From NCBI GenBank assembly GCA_903813345.2, contig CAIIXF020000012.1, positions 18,543,520-18,607,519 on the forward strand: 64,000 nt of DNA, written 5' to 3'. A program made the translations under genes and the position numbers. How positions within the stretch are numbered: the stretch's first letter is position 1; every line of letters starts with the position of its first letter. The notes beneath the pieces were generated by a model, which had not been told where the DNA came from, did no database searches, and worked only from the letters and a program-made list of their open reading frames with translations. Origin of the DNA: Owenia fusiformis (lineage: Eukaryota > Annelida > Polychaeta > Sabellida > Oweniidae). This document shows, in pieces, positions 13,701-28,700 of the stretch.

Positions 13701-16700
13701 TGCCAATTTCAACAAGATATTTGATCTCTCATTACGCCCGGTGTAAAAGAAATTACGGCCCCCCAGGGATTATGGTCCCCTTCTTAACGGTCCATACTGG
13801 CCCCGATTGTGTATACTGTAATAAAGGAAAGAGGTCATCATATAAATCAATGGAGAGTAGGACCATACTGTGATAGGACCTCCTACCCTTTTACACTGGT
13901 ATTCGAAAACATTGAACGGATTATTGTGGCATTTTGAAATACTTACAACCATCCCATCCAAGACCTTCATCACATGAACATGAATATGCCCCATTAGTAT
14001 TAGTACAGGTAGATCCTTCATCACATAAATCGGTCCCCAAAGCGCATTCATCTATGTCAACACAACTTGCTGAAATATATATATTCATAATAATGAATGA
14101 ATCTAAACTCATGTACAATTTACTATGTAATCTCTACTTTATTTATACTAGTAGTGATATCAATTGGCCAAGTTTGAAATACTTACAGCCACCCCATTCA
14201 AGACCCTCATCACATGAACATGTATATGCCCCATTAGTATTAGTACAGGTAGATCCTACATCACATGAATCGGTCCCCAAAGCGCATTCATCTATGTCAA
14301 CACAACTTGCTGAAATATATATATTCATAATAATGAATAAATCTAAACTCATGTACACTGTATTATGTAATCTCTACTTTATTTATACTAGTAGTGATAT
14401 CAATTGGCCAAGTTTGAAATACTTACATCCATCCCATTCAAGACCCTCATCACATGAACATGTATATGCCCCATTAGTATTAGTACAGGTAGATCCTACA
14501 TCACATGAATCGGTCCCCAAAGCACATTCATCTATGTCAACACAACTTGCTGAAATATATATATTTATAATAATGAGTGAATCTAAACTCATGTACACTG
14601 TATTATGTAATCTCTACTTTATTTATACTAGTAGTGATATCAATTGGCCAAGTTTAAAATACTTACAGCCACCCCATTCAAGACCCTCATCACATAAACA
14701 TGTATATGCCCCATTAGTATTAGTACAGGTAGATCCTACGTCACATGAATCGGTCCCCAAAGCGCATTCATCTATGTCAACACAACTTGCTGAAATATAT
14801 ATATTCATAATAATGAATAAATCTAAACTCATGTACACTGTATTATGTAATCTCTACTTTATTTATACTAGTAGTGATATCAATTGGCCAAGTTTGAAAT
14901 ACTTACAGCCATCCCATTCAAGACCCTCATCACATGAACATGTATATGCCCCATTAGTATTAGTACAGGTAGATCCTACATCACATGAATCGGTCCCCAA
15001 AGCGCATTCATCAATGTCAACACAACTTGCTGAAATATATATATTTATAATAATGAGTGAATCTAAACTCATGTTCACTGTATTATGTAATCTCTACTTT
15101 ATTTATACTAGTAGTGATACCAATTGGCCAAGTTTGAAATACTTACAGCCACCCCATTCAAGACCTTCATCACATGAACATGTATATGCCCCATTAGTAT
15201 TAGTACAGGTAGATCCTACATCACATGAATCGGTCCCCAAAGCGCATTCATCTATGTCAACACAACTTGCTGAAATATATATATTCATAATAATGAATAA
15301 ATCTAAACTCATGTACACTGTATTATGTAATCTCTACTTTATTTATACTAGTAGTGATATCAATTGGCCAAGTTTGAAATACTTACATCCATCCCATTCA
15401 AGACCCTCATCACATGAACATGTATATGCCCCATTAGTATTAGTACAGGTAGATCCTACATCACATGAATCGGTCCCCAAAGCACATTCATCTATGTCAA
15501 CACAACTTGCTGAAATATATATATTTATAATAATGAGTGAATCTAAACTCATGTACACTGTATTATGTAATCTCTTCTTTATTTATACTAGTAGTGATAT
15601 CAATTGGCCAAGTTTGAAATACTTACAGCCACCCCATTCAAGACCCTCATCACATGAACATGTATATGCCCCATTAGTATTAGTACAGGTAGATCCTACA
15701 TCACATGAATCGGTCCCCAAAGCGCATTCATCTATGTCAAAACAACTTGCTGAAATATATATATTCACAATAATGAATAAATCTAAACTCATGTACACTG
15801 TATTATGTAATCTCTACTTTATTTATACTAGTAGTGATATCAATTGGCCAAGTTTGAAATACTTACAGCCATCCCATTCAAGACCCTCATCACATGAACA
15901 TGTATATGCCCCATTAGTATTAGTACAGGTAGATCCTACATCACATGAATCGGTCCCCAAAGCGCATTCATCTATGTCAACACAACTTGCTGAAATATAT
16001 ATATTTATAATAATGAGTGAATCTAAACTCATGTACACTATATTATGTAATATCTACTTTATTTATACTAGTAGTGATATCAATTGGCCAAGTTTGAAAT
16101 ACTTACAGCCACCCCATTCAAGACCTTCATCACATGAACATGTATATGCCCCATTAGTATTAGTACAGGTAGATCCTACATCACATAAATCGGTCCCCAA
16201 AGCGCATTCATCTATGTCAACACAACTTGCTGAAACCAAAAGAATCATGTAAAACTAGATTTGTGAAATTGAACAAGTTCAATTTAAGACTCCAGATTTA
16301 TTTGACCTAGATAGATCAGTAAAGAGCTGAGTAAGTAACTGATGAATTAGCTGAGTAAGTATATTAGTAGTAGTTGAGTAAGTAGCTGAGTAAGTAACTG
16401 AGTAAAAAGCTGAGTAGGTAGCTGAGTAAGTAGCTGAGTAAGTACCTGAGTTAGTAGCTGAGTAAGTTGCTAAGTAAGTAATAACTAATTAAGTAATTGA
16501 GTAAGTAGTCAAATAAGTAGCTGAGTAGGTAGAGAGGTAAAGTGGGGTATGCAGTATGCAGTATATTTGATCAATCTGCATCGTGAATACTGGCAAGTGC
16601 GAATTTCAAACTTCAAAATGGCGTAGAATCTAAACCGGGGGTCGGATTGCAATTTTAATTTCAGATCCGGATTCCTGAGGAAATTCTACCCCTAATTCAT

Positions 16701-19700
16701 AAATCATACTTTAAAATTGGAGAACTTTTTATTTTGACCTACATTTCTGACACCATATCTCAAAAGTGGGTCAAAAAACTTATTGACGGCAAAATGTTAA
16801 CATTATTAGCACACTCTCGGAGAATTTCGGAGAATATCATTGAAGTGTAGTGTCAGAATCGCAAAATAAAAAAAACTATGAATTTGACCTAGATTTTGAA
16901 CTAGGTATTTTGGTGTCCAAACTTTGAAGGAAAGTAGCTTTTGAGGTCCCCTTCTTCTATGGGCTTTCATTATGTTTAGCTGTACTCATTCTATATCTCG
17001 TATTTTTATACTTCAAAAAATTATTCGGTCCCATTGATTTAACATGGGGCACCAAATTTAGCGATTTTTGAGATTTCAAAACGCCATAACTTCAGAACAA
17101 GTAGTCGGATCGAAATTTGGTTTGCAGATCTAGATTTCTGAGAAAATTCTACCCTTAATTCATAACTCATACGTTAAATTTGGAAACCTTTTAACTTTGG
17201 CCTACTTTTCGGACACCATATCTCAAAAGTGGGTCAAAATACTTTCTGACGGCAAAACGCTAACACTATTAGCATACTCTTTGCTACCTGTATACAAAAT
17301 TTTAAAGCAAATCATTTAAATATAGTGTCAGAATCGCAAAAATAAGGGAAAACTATAAATTTGACCTAGATTTTGACCTAGGCATTTTGGTGTCCAAATT
17401 TTGGAGCTAAGTAGCCTTCGAGGTCCCCTTCTTTAATAGGCTTTCATTATATTAAGCTGTACTCAGTCTATATCTCGTATTTTACACTTCAAAAAAATCT
17501 TTTTTCCCATTGAAATAACATGGGGCAGCAAATTTAGCGATTTTTGAGCTTTCAAAACACCATAACTTCCTAACAGGAGGTCGAATCAAAATTTGATTTG
17601 CAGATTCGGATTCCTGATAAAAGTCTACCCCTTATTCATAACTCATACGTTACATTTGAAGATTTTTTTATTTTGACGTACTTTTGGGACACCATATCCC
17701 AAAAGTGGGTCAAAATACTTTTTGACGGCAAAAGGCTAACACTATTAGCACACTCTTGGCTACATGTATACACAATTTCGAAGAATATAATTAAAGTGTA
17801 GTGTCAGAATCGCAAAAATAAAGAAAAGCTTTGAATTTGACCTAGATTTTGACCTAGGCATTTTGTTGTCCAAATTTTCAAGATTAGAAGGTTTTGAGGT
17901 CCCCTTCTTTTATGGGCTTCCATTATGTTTAGCTGTACTTAGTCTATATCTCGTATTTTACACTTCAAAAAAAAAATTTTTTCCCATTGACATAACATGG
18001 GCAACAAATTTAGCGATTTTTGAGCTTTCAAAACGCCATAACTTCCGAACCGGAAGTCGGATCGAAATTTGGTTTGCAGATTTGGATTCCAGAGAAAATT
18101 CTATTCCCAATTCATAGCTCATACGTTAAATTTGGAATTTTTTTATTTTGACCTACTTTTCGGACACGCCATAACTTCCAAACCGGAAGTCGGATCGAAA
18201 TTTGGTTTGCAGATTTGGATTCCTGAGAAAATTGTATACTTAATTTATAACTCAAACGTCAAATTTTGAGAATTTTTTATTTTGACCTACTTTTCGGACA
18301 CCATATCTCAAAAATGGGGCAAAATACTTTCTGACGGCAAAAGGCTAACACTATAAACAGTCTTTTAGCTACATGTATACAAAATTTCGAAGAATATAAT
18401 TAATCTGTTGTGTCAGAATCGCAAAAATAAGGAAAAACTTTGAATTTGACCTAGATTTTGACCTAGGCATTTTGGTGTCCAAATTTTGAAGCTAGATGGC
18501 TTATGAGGTCCCCTTCTTTTAAAAGCTTTCATTATATTTAGCTGAACTCAGTCTATATTTCGTATTTTTCACTTCAAAAAAATCTTTTTTCCCATTGACT
18601 TAACATGGGCACCAAATTTAGCGATTTTTGAGCTTTCAAAACGCCATAACTTCCGAACGGGAAGTCGGATCAAAATTTGGTTTGCAGATTTGGATTCCTG
18701 AGAAAATTCTACCCTTATTTCATAGCTCATATGTTAAATTTGGAGAACTTTTTGGTTTTGACCTACTTTCAGGACGCCATATCTCAAAATCGCTAAGAGT
18801 AATCAAAAAACGGATGGCACAGTCTCGATTTGTTTTTTTCTAAGCTACATGTAGAAACTAAGATGAAGTAGTTACGATAAACAACAACGAAGATAATTGA
18901 CAGAATGTTGATTTGACCTTGATTTGACCTAGTTCTTGACCCTTGACCTAGATAAAAATTTGACCTAATTTCCCATCATCCCAGGTACTGCCCCTAGTTG
19001 ATCATGTAAGCAGCTTAAAGTAAATTCTTTTAGTTGGTGAGAAATCTGGGAAGGAGGAAGATTCTGAAAGAATAATAATAACTAGATTTGTGAAATTGAA
19101 CAAGTTCAATTTAAGACTCCAGATTTATTTTACCTAGATAGATCAGTAAAGAGCTGAGTAATTAACTGAGTAATTAGCTGAGTAAGTACCTTAGTAGTAG
19201 TTGAGTAATTAGCTGAGTAAGTAACTGGGTAAAAAGCTGAGTAGGTAGCTGAGTAAGTAGCTGAGTAAGTACCTGAGTTAGTAGCTGAGTAAGTAGCTAA
19301 GTAAGTAATAACTAATTAAGCAATTGAGTAAGTAGTCAAATAAGTAGCTGAGTAGGTAGGGAGGTAAAGTAGGGTATGTAGGAATTTTTGAAAGTTTATT
19401 TGATCAATCTGCATCGTGAATACTGGCAAGTGCGAATTTCAAACTTCAAAATGGCTTAGAATCTTAACCGGGGGTCGGATTGCAATTTTAATTTAAGATC
19501 CGGATTCCTTAGGAAATTCTACCCCTAATTCATAACTCATACGTTAAATTTGGAGAATTTTTTATTTTGACATACATTTCGATCACCATATCTCAAAAGT
19601 GGGTCAAAACACTTCTTGACGGCAACAAGTTAACGTTATGAGCACACTCTTTGCTACATGTATACAAAATTTCGAAGAATATCATTGAAGTGTAGTGTCC

Positions 19701-22700
19701 GAATTGCAACAATAAGAAAAAACTAAGAATTTGACCTAGATTTTGAACTAGGTATTTTGGTGTCCAAATTTTGAAGGAAAGTAGTTTTTGAGGTCCCCTT
19801 CTTTTATGGGCTTTCATTATGTTTAGCTGTACTCATTCTATATCTCGTATTTTTACACTTCAAAAAATTATTCGGTTCCATTGATTTAACATGGGGCACC
19901 AAATTTAGCGATTTTTGAGATTTCAAAACGCCATAACTTCAGAACAAGAAGTCGGATCGAAATTTGGTTTGCAGATTTGGATTCCTTAGGAAATTTTACT
20001 TTTAATTCATAACTCACACATTAAATTTGGATAGTTTTTATTTTGACCTACTTTTCGGACACCATATCTCAAAAGTGGGTCAAAATACTTTCTGACGGCA
20101 AAAGGCTAACACTATGAGCATACTCTTTGCTACCTGTATACAAAATTTTAAAGCAAATCATTTGAATATAGTGTCAGAATCGCAAAAATAAGGAAAAACT
20201 ATGAATTTGACCTAGATTTTAACCTAGGGATTTTGGTGTCAAAATTTTGAAGCTAAGTAGCCTTCGAGGTCCCCTTCTTTAATAGGCTTTCATTATATTA
20301 AGCTGTACTCAGTTTATATCTCGTATTTTACACTTCAAAAAAATCTTTTTTCCCATTGACATAACATGGGGCAGCAAATTTAGCGATTTTTGAGCTTTCA
20401 AAACGCCATAACTTCCGAACAGGAGGTCGAATCAAAATTTGGTTTGCAGATTTAGATTTCTGATAAAATTCTACCCCTAATTCATAACTCATACGTTAAA
20501 TTTGGAGAATTTTTTAGTTTGACCTACTTTTCGGACACCATATCTCAAAAGTGGGTCAAAATACTTTCTGACGGCAAAAGGTTAACACTATTAGCACACT
20601 CTTGGCTACATGTATACAAGTTTTCGAAGAATATAATTAATCTGTAGTGTCAGAATCGCAAAAATAAGGAAAAACTATGAATTTGACCTAGATTTTGACC
20701 TAGGCATTTTGGTGTCCAAATTTTCATGAAAAGAAGGTCTTGTGGTCCCTTTCTTTTATGGGCTTCCATTATGTTTAGCTGTGCTTAGTCTATATCTCGT
20801 ATTTTACACTTCAAAAAAATATTTTTTCCCATTGAATTAACATGGGGCACCAAATTTAGCGATTTTGAATTTTCAAAACGCCATAACTTCTGAACCGGAA
20901 GTCAGATCGAAATTTGGTTTTCAGATTCGGAATCCTGAGAAAATTTCCTATAAGACTAATATCCCAGACATTGGATTCGGTGAAATTTTTTTTGGACCTC
21001 GTTTTCGGACACTGATATCTCGAAATCGGTTTGAGATACCAAAAAACTAAATCGACCCTAGGTTTTCTACTTTTTTATGAGGAACACAATGAAAAAAAAC
21101 AGGATCAAAAATATTGAAGGACGACCGAGATAATGGGAAAAAGTGACAAAGTACTGGATTTGACCTAGTTCTTGACCTTTGACCTAGATAAAAATTTGAC
21201 CTAATTTCCCAGAAAGCCAGATACATTCCCTAGTTAATCATGTAAGCAGCTTAAAGTAAGCTCTTCTAGTTGGTGAGAAATCTGGGAAGGAGGAAGAAGA
21301 AAAATAACTAGATTTGTGAAATTGAACAAGTTCAATTTAAGACTCCAGATTTATTTTACCTAGATAGATCAGTAAAGAGCTGAGTAAGTAACTGAGTAAT
21401 TAGCTGAGTAAGTACCTTAGTAGTAGTTGAGTAAGTAGCTGAGTAAGTAACTGAGTAAAAAGCTGAGTAGGTAGCTGAGTAAGTAGCTGAGTAAGTACCT
21501 GAGTTAGTAGCTGAGTGAGTAGCTAAGTAAGTAATAACTAATTAAGCAATTGAGTAAGTAGTCAAATAAGTAGCTGAGTAGGTAGGGAGGTAAAGTAGGG
21601 TATGTAGGAATTTTTGAAAGTTTATTTGATCAATCTGCATCGTGAATACTGGCAAGTGCGAATTTCAAACTTCAAAATGGCTTAACTGGGGGTAGGATTG
21701 CAATTTTAATTTCAGATCCGGATTCCTTAGGAAATTATGCCCCTAATTCATAACTCATACGTTAAATTTGGAGAACTTTTTATTTTGACCTACATTTCGA
21801 TCACCAGATCTCAAAAGTGGGCCTAAAAACTTCTTGACGGCAAAAAGTTAACATTATAAGCACACTCTTTGCTACATGTATACAAAATTTCGAAGAATAT
21901 CATTGAAGTGTAGTGTCCGAATTGCAAAAATAAGAAAAAACTAAGAATTTGACCTAGATTTTGAACTAGGTATTTTGGTGTCCAAATTTTGAAGGAAAGT
22001 AGCTTTTGAGGTCCCCTTCTTTTATGGGCTTTCATTATGTTTAGCTGTACTCATTCTATATCTTGTATTTTTACACTTCAAAAAATTATTCGGTCCCATT
22101 GATTTAACATGGGGCACCAAATTTAGCGATTTTTGAGCTTTCAAAACATCATAACTTCTGAACAAGATGTCGAATCGAAATTTGGTTTGCAGATTCGGAT
22201 TCCTGATAAAATTCTACCCCTAATTCATAACTCATACGATAAATTTAGAATTTTTTTATTTTGACCTACTTTTTGGACACGCCATAACTTCCGAACCGGA
22301 AGTCGGATCGAAATATGGTTTGCAGATTCGGATTCCTGACAAAATTCTACCCCTGATTCATAACTCATAAGTTAAATTTGAAGATTTTTTTATTTTGACC
22401 TACTTTTGGGACACCATATCTCAAAAGTGGGTCAAAATACTTCCTGACGGCAAAAGGCTAACACTATTAGCACACTCTTGGCTACATGTATACACGATTT
22501 CGAAGAATATAATTAAAGTGTAGTGTCAGAATCGCAAAAATAAGGAAAAACTTTGAATTTGACCTAGATTTTGACCTTGGCATTTTTGTGTCCAAATTTT
22601 TAAGCTAGATGGCTTTTGAGGTCCCCTTCTTTTAAAAGCTTCCATTATATTTAGCTGAACTCAGTCTATATTTCGTATTTTTCACTTCAAAAAAATCTTT

Positions 22701-25700
22701 TTTCCCATTGACTTAACATGGGCACCAAATTTAGCGATTTTTGAGCTTTCAAAACGATATAACTTCCGAACCGGAAGTCGGATCGAAATTTGGTTTTCAG
22801 ATTCGGAATCCTGAGAAAATTTCCTACAAGACCAGTAGCGTGGACATTGAATTGGGAGAACTTTTTTTTGGACCTCGTTTTCGGACACTGATATCTCGAA
22901 ATCGGTTTGAGATATCAAAAAACTAAATCGACCTGTTTTCCCCTACTTTTTTATGAGGAACACAATGAAAAAAACCCGGATTGAAAATATTGAAGGACGA
23001 CCGAGAAAATTGAAAAAAGTGACAAAGTACTGGATTTGACCTAGTTCTTGACCTTTGACCTAGATAAAAATTTGACTTAATTTCCCAGAAAGCCAGATAC
23101 ATTCCCTAGTTGATCATGTAAGCAGCTTAAAGTAAGCTCTTCTAGTTGGTGAGAAATCTGGGAAGGAGGAAGAATAACTAGACTTTGGAAATTGAACGAA
23201 GTTCAATTTCAGACTCCAGATCTAGACTTTTTTAAGCCCAGTCATCTAAAATAAGCCGAGTCATCCAGAATAAGCTGAGTCATCCAGAATAAGATGGATG
23301 GATAAAATAGGAAAGTAGGATAGGATAGAATGGGAAGGAACGATAGGATAGAATAAGAAAGAAGGATAGGATAGAACAGAATAGGAAGAAAGGATATGAT
23401 AGGAGAGGATAGGAAGGAAAGGATACGAAGGAAGGATAGATAGGAAGGATAGGATCAGATAGGAAGGATGGATGGATGAATTTTTCAATATTTTCTTCTC
23501 TACTCTTGACTTTCTATCAGGATACCATCAGATCAATTTTCCGAAATTTCAAAACGCCATATATATAGGTTCTTATATTGAAGAATGGACTCTATCTGAG
23601 CCGGAGGTAAAGATAGCCCTCGAGACAATAAAAACCAACAAGTCCCCAGGTCCAGATAAGATAAAAGGAAGAATCTTAAAAGGCCTGGCAGATATTATCT
23701 CATACCCAATATATGTTATTTTTAAAAGATCTCTGAAAGATGGGTATCTACCAATAGACTGGAGACGAGCAAATGTCACCCCCATCTTCAAAAAAGGTTC
23801 CAAGTCCAACCCAACCAACTATAGACCAGTGAGCCTGACAAGTATCATATGCAAGCTACTAGAAAACACAATAAGACACCAACTACTGAACCACATGAAA
23901 AAGAACAAATTATTATCGACAGCACAACATGGTTTCTTACCAAACAGATCATGTACAACAAATTTACTTGAAATTATAGAAGCATGGACTCGACTAATTG
24001 ATATAGGGGGCGCTATAGACACAATCTATTTAGATTGGGCGAAAGCGTTTGATTCTGTACCTCACCAAAGACTGCTTCTAAAGTTGAAATACATGGGAAT
24101 TAGAGGTATCGCACACAGGTGGATAAGCCATTTTGTAACCCAAAGACAGCAGAGAGTAGTAATAAATGGAACATCAGCTGAATGGATGCCTGTAACGTCC
24201 GGTATAGCTCAGGGAAGTGTGCTCGGGCCGATTTTGTTCCTAATATACATCAACGACATGCCTGACGTGGTAAAACAAAGTAAAATTAGTCTCTTTGCTG
24301 ATGACACAAAGCTCTACAGAAATGTGACAAACCCAACAGAAAATCAACTCCTTCAGAAAGACCTTGATGCAATCCAAACCTGGACGGATAAATGGCAGCT
24401 AAAATTTAATACAAGCAAGTGCTCAGTCTTGCATTTAGGAAGGAGAAATGCAGAATGTGACTATACCTTGCGAAATAACAGCAATAATGATAATATGACA
24501 ATCAGTAAGTCAAAATGCGAAAGAGACTTGGGAATCCATATGGACTGCAATTTAAAGTTTAGTGAACATGTCAAAATAGTGGCAAATAAAGCAAATCAAA
24601 CCCTGGGTATGATAAAACGATCCTTCAAATATTGGGACTTTGACTCTTTTAGGTTGTTGTTCAATGGACTAGTGAGACCTAAATTAGAATATGCGAATGC
24701 AGTTTGGAATCCATACCTAAAGAAGGATATTGAAATCATTGAGAATGTACAAAGAAGAGCGACAAAAATAATTCCATCACTGAGGGAACTCTCATACCCT
24801 GAACGTCTTAAGGTACTAGATATGACAACACTTGCATTTAGACGACTCAGAGGAGATATGATAGAGACATACAAGTATATTAATAACCTCTATGATGTAA
24901 ATACAAAACTACTTTTTCCCAGTCTACTCCAGCAAGAAGTACCACAACGAACACGTAGATGTAACACCCAGTATCTATTTAAGTCACATTGTAAAACATC
25001 CACAAGACAGCACACATTTAGCCAGAGAGTAGTAAAACAATGGAATTGTATACCAGAATGGGTAGTTAATGCCCAAAGTGTGAATCAGTTCAAAAACAGA
25101 TTGGACTCCCACTGGTACAATCACCCAATGAAATACGATCATACAGTGGACTATCATTTTATACATCGTTACTAACCTTAAGTATTGATCGGTTAAACAG
25201 GCAAAATATGCCTATAAACCGTAACCATCTTATAATATAACTTCCGAACCGGAAGTCGGATCGAAATTTGATTTAAAGATTCAGATTCCTGACAAAATTC
25301 TACCCCTATTTCATAACTCATACGTTAAATTTGGCAAATTTTTATTTTGACCTACTTTTTGGACACGCCATAACTTCGGAACCGGAAGTCGGATCGAAAT
25401 TTGGTTTGCAGATTCGGATTTTTGAGAAAATTCTATTCTTAATTCATAACTCAAACGTTAAATTTGGAGAACTTTTTATTTTGACCTACTTTTCGGACAC
25501 CATATCTCAAAAGTGGTTCAAAATACTTTCTGACGGCAAAAGGCTAACGCTATTAGCATACTCTTGGCTACATGTATACACAATTTCGAAGAATAAAATT
25601 AAAGTGTAGTGTCAGAATCGCAAAAATAAGAAAAAACTTTGAATTTGACCTAGATTTTGACCTAGGCATTTTGGTGTCCAAATTTTGAAGCTATGTGGCT

Positions 25701-28700
25701 TTTGAGGTCCCCTTCTTTTAAAGGCTTTGATTATACGAAGCTGAACTCAGTCTACATTTCGTATTCTTCACTTCAAAAAAATCTTTTTTCCCATTGACTT
25801 AACATGGGCACCAAATTTAGCGATTTTTGAGCTTTCAAAATGCCATAACTTCCGAACAGGAAGTCGGATCGAAATTTGGTTTGCAGATTCAGATTCCTGA
25901 CAAAATTCTACCCCTAATTCATAACTCATACCCTGAATTTGGAGAACTTTTTTTTTGACCTACTTTCTGGACGCCATATTTCAAAATCGGTAAGAGTAAT
26001 TAAAAAAGAACAGTGGCAATTATGAAAGGGCTTTTTCTAAGCTACATGATGAAAAAAAAACGAAGACGTTTCGATAAATAACGACGAAGATAATTGATAG
26101 AATGTTGAAAATGTAAGATTTGACCTAGTTCTTGACCTTTGACCTAGATAAAAAATTGACCCAATTTCCAAGAAACTAGATACTGGACTTAAATTGACCA
26201 TATACAGGACTTGACTCAATGTATTCTAGTTAAAGGAATCCAACACCTTGCAAAACTTCTTAACGGAGAGGAATAAGGGAAAATGCTTGCCGGATTCTGA
26301 ATCTGTGTATTTTTTAATGATTTTTCACCGTCTTAGAATTTCAATTTTTTTCCTTTGAAAAAATGAGATTTGCATTGTTTTCCAATTAGACAAATGAGTA
26401 AACATGAATAGCCCGAAATCTAACGGTGAGATTTTGTTTTAAAAAATCATGGATATCAAGGCTAAATATAGCTATACAATAAACATAAAAAAGCAATGCT
26501 TGGACTCTTCATATTCACACAAAAAATTAATTAGTAAATGAGGTTTGATATTTGTGAGAATAAGTTGTACGAGTCGCAATGCTCTACAAACACCAGACTA
26601 CAGGGTGGATTAGGACCAATGACACACATAAAAATTGATTTAAAAACATTTCATGATAATTATCTCAAACAAAAGCAGTTAGCGAAGGATACATTTCATT
26701 ACACTCAATAAATAGTTATCACTTTTGACTATATATACATATCTCATGGGAATGTATTTCCATCTGCTCAAGATATCATATTTTAGCTTCGAAAATCACA
26801 ATCGTTGGATAATACATTTGTCTCAGAATGATAGGCCACCCTGTAGCAATGTAGCTTTCACTTGAAGTGTACCCTTGAGAATAATGAACTTACTTTCAAA
26901 TTGGTCTTGCTTTTGTGGTGTATGTGGCATTTTAGCAAATCTGCCACGCTCATTTCTTTCCAGAACCATCTTGTTCACATGTAACACTAGGCTATACGCG
27001 CATGTATAGACAGATGACATAGATATACATATAAATTATATATTGCACCTGTATTTACTTACATGGGAATATTCCCTTTGGAAAAATGCAAATGCATGAA
27101 CATATATTTTCATCTTATATATGACTTCAAGCTAACATATTATTTCATATTTATATTTTCATAGTTAGTCTAACATAAATAATAGATCCATGAGAACAAT
27201 ATTCTTTGTTTTCTTAAAAATTGATGGGTTTACTGTGAATTCAATAAATTACAATTTGCAAGGGGTAAGTATACTGTATGACCTTAGTTGCAAAGTACTG
27301 TTTATATATGCAGCTCAATAGCATAAAATATGTTGAATGAAGCATATGGTGGGGATTAGTCGTGTGACACACAAACTGACCAATACATGAGGGTATTAGC
27401 TACTTTTCACAGAAACCAAAGGAGGACAGTGATTTTATTTCAACTGGGAGCTTACCTCCACACGACTGATCATGTGACCATGGTGTTGGGTCCCTTTAAG
27501 GAGAAAACGTGGGTAGAAGAATAACAATTTTTTTTACTTTTCTTGACATTCTATAAGGGTACCATCAGATCGATTTTTCTCGTACTTTCAAAACGTCATA
27601 ACTCCTGAACCGGAAGTCGGATTTCAATTCGGTTTTCAGATTCGGAATCCTGAGAAAATTCTCTATAAGACTGATATCCTCGATATTGGATTCGGAGAAC
27701 TTTTTTTTGGACCTCGTTTTCGGACACTGATATCTCGAAATCGGTTTGAGATATCAAAAAACTAAATCGACCCTAGATTTCCTACTTTTTTATGAGGAAC
27801 ACGATGAAAAAAACCCGGATCAAAAATATTGAAGGACGACCGAGAAAATCGAAAAAAGTGACAAAGTACTGGATTTGACCTAGTTCTTGACCTTTGACCT
27901 AGATAAAAATTTGACCCAATTTCCGAGGAACTAGATACTGGACATAAATTGACTGAATAATGATCTTTATTGGAAACCTTATGGTTATCGAGAAAACTGG
28001 GAAAGAAAAATAATAAAGAATAATAATAACTAGATTTTGGAAATTGAACGAAGTTCAATTTCAGACTCCAGATCTAGGCTTTTTTTAGCCGTGTCATCCA
28101 GAATAAGCCGAGTCATCCAGAATAAGCTGAGTCATCTAGAAATAGATGGATAAATAAAAAAGGAAGGTAGGATAGGATAGAATAGGAAAGAACGATAGGA
28201 TAGAATAAGAAAGAAGTATAGGATGGAATAGGAAGAAAGGATAGGATAGGAAGGATAGGAAGGAAAAGATACGAAGAAAGGATAGAAAGGAAGGATAGGA
28301 TAAGATCAGATAGGAAGGATGGATGAATTTTTCAACATTTTCTTCTCTACTCTTGACTTTCTATCAGGATACCATCAGATCGATTTTCCGAAATTTCAAA
28401 ACGCCATAACTTCCGAAATTTCAAAACGCCATAACTTCCGAACCGGAAGTCAAATCGAAATTCGATTGAAAGATTCGGATTCCTGACAAAATTCTACCCC
28501 TAATTCATAACTCATACGTTAAATTTGGAGATTTTTTATTTTGACCTACTTTTCGGACACGCCATAACTTCTAAACCGGAAGTCGGATCGAAATTTAGTT
28601 TGCAGATTCGGATTCCTGACAGAATTCTACTCTTAATTCATAACTCATATATTAAATTTGGAGAACTTTTTATTTTGACCTACTTTTCGGACACCATATC

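Larger units (their letters stand above)
10030..13946. other. Intron between mucin exon and cbEGF array
   Basis: No exon seen. It holds the inverted-repeat element at 10221-10965, the foldback element at 11274-12061, and the ~275-bp direct repeat at 12812-13085/13313-13590. A short palindromic GC patch (ccggcccggccgg) lies near 10138. The stretch 12070-12640 is AT-rich without clear structure apart from a repeated ctgttcagacaccatc motif at 12285 and 12474. Confidence 0.6.
13947..16229 (-). repeat. Tandem array of ten cbEGF exon-intron units (240 bp each)
   Basis: Ten copies of a 240-bp unit, each a 123-bp exon plus a 117-bp intron, in perfect register. Units alternate strictly between two types, marked by the codon before the last Gly (EWGG or EWDG) and by intron variants (attcataataatgaataa or atttataataatgagtga). 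The duplicating block is therefore a 480-bp pair. Identity is very high even in the introns, so the expansion is recent or homogenised by gene conversion. The 240-bp period is a multiple of three, which leaves a long meaningless open frame on the plus strand. Confidence 0.95.

Noticed and set aside
13934-16252. 772-codon open frame on the plus strand over the cbEGF array
   Set aside because: It is the antisense of the cbEGF exons and introns; it stays open only because the 240-bp unit is a multiple of three and lacks stops in that frame.
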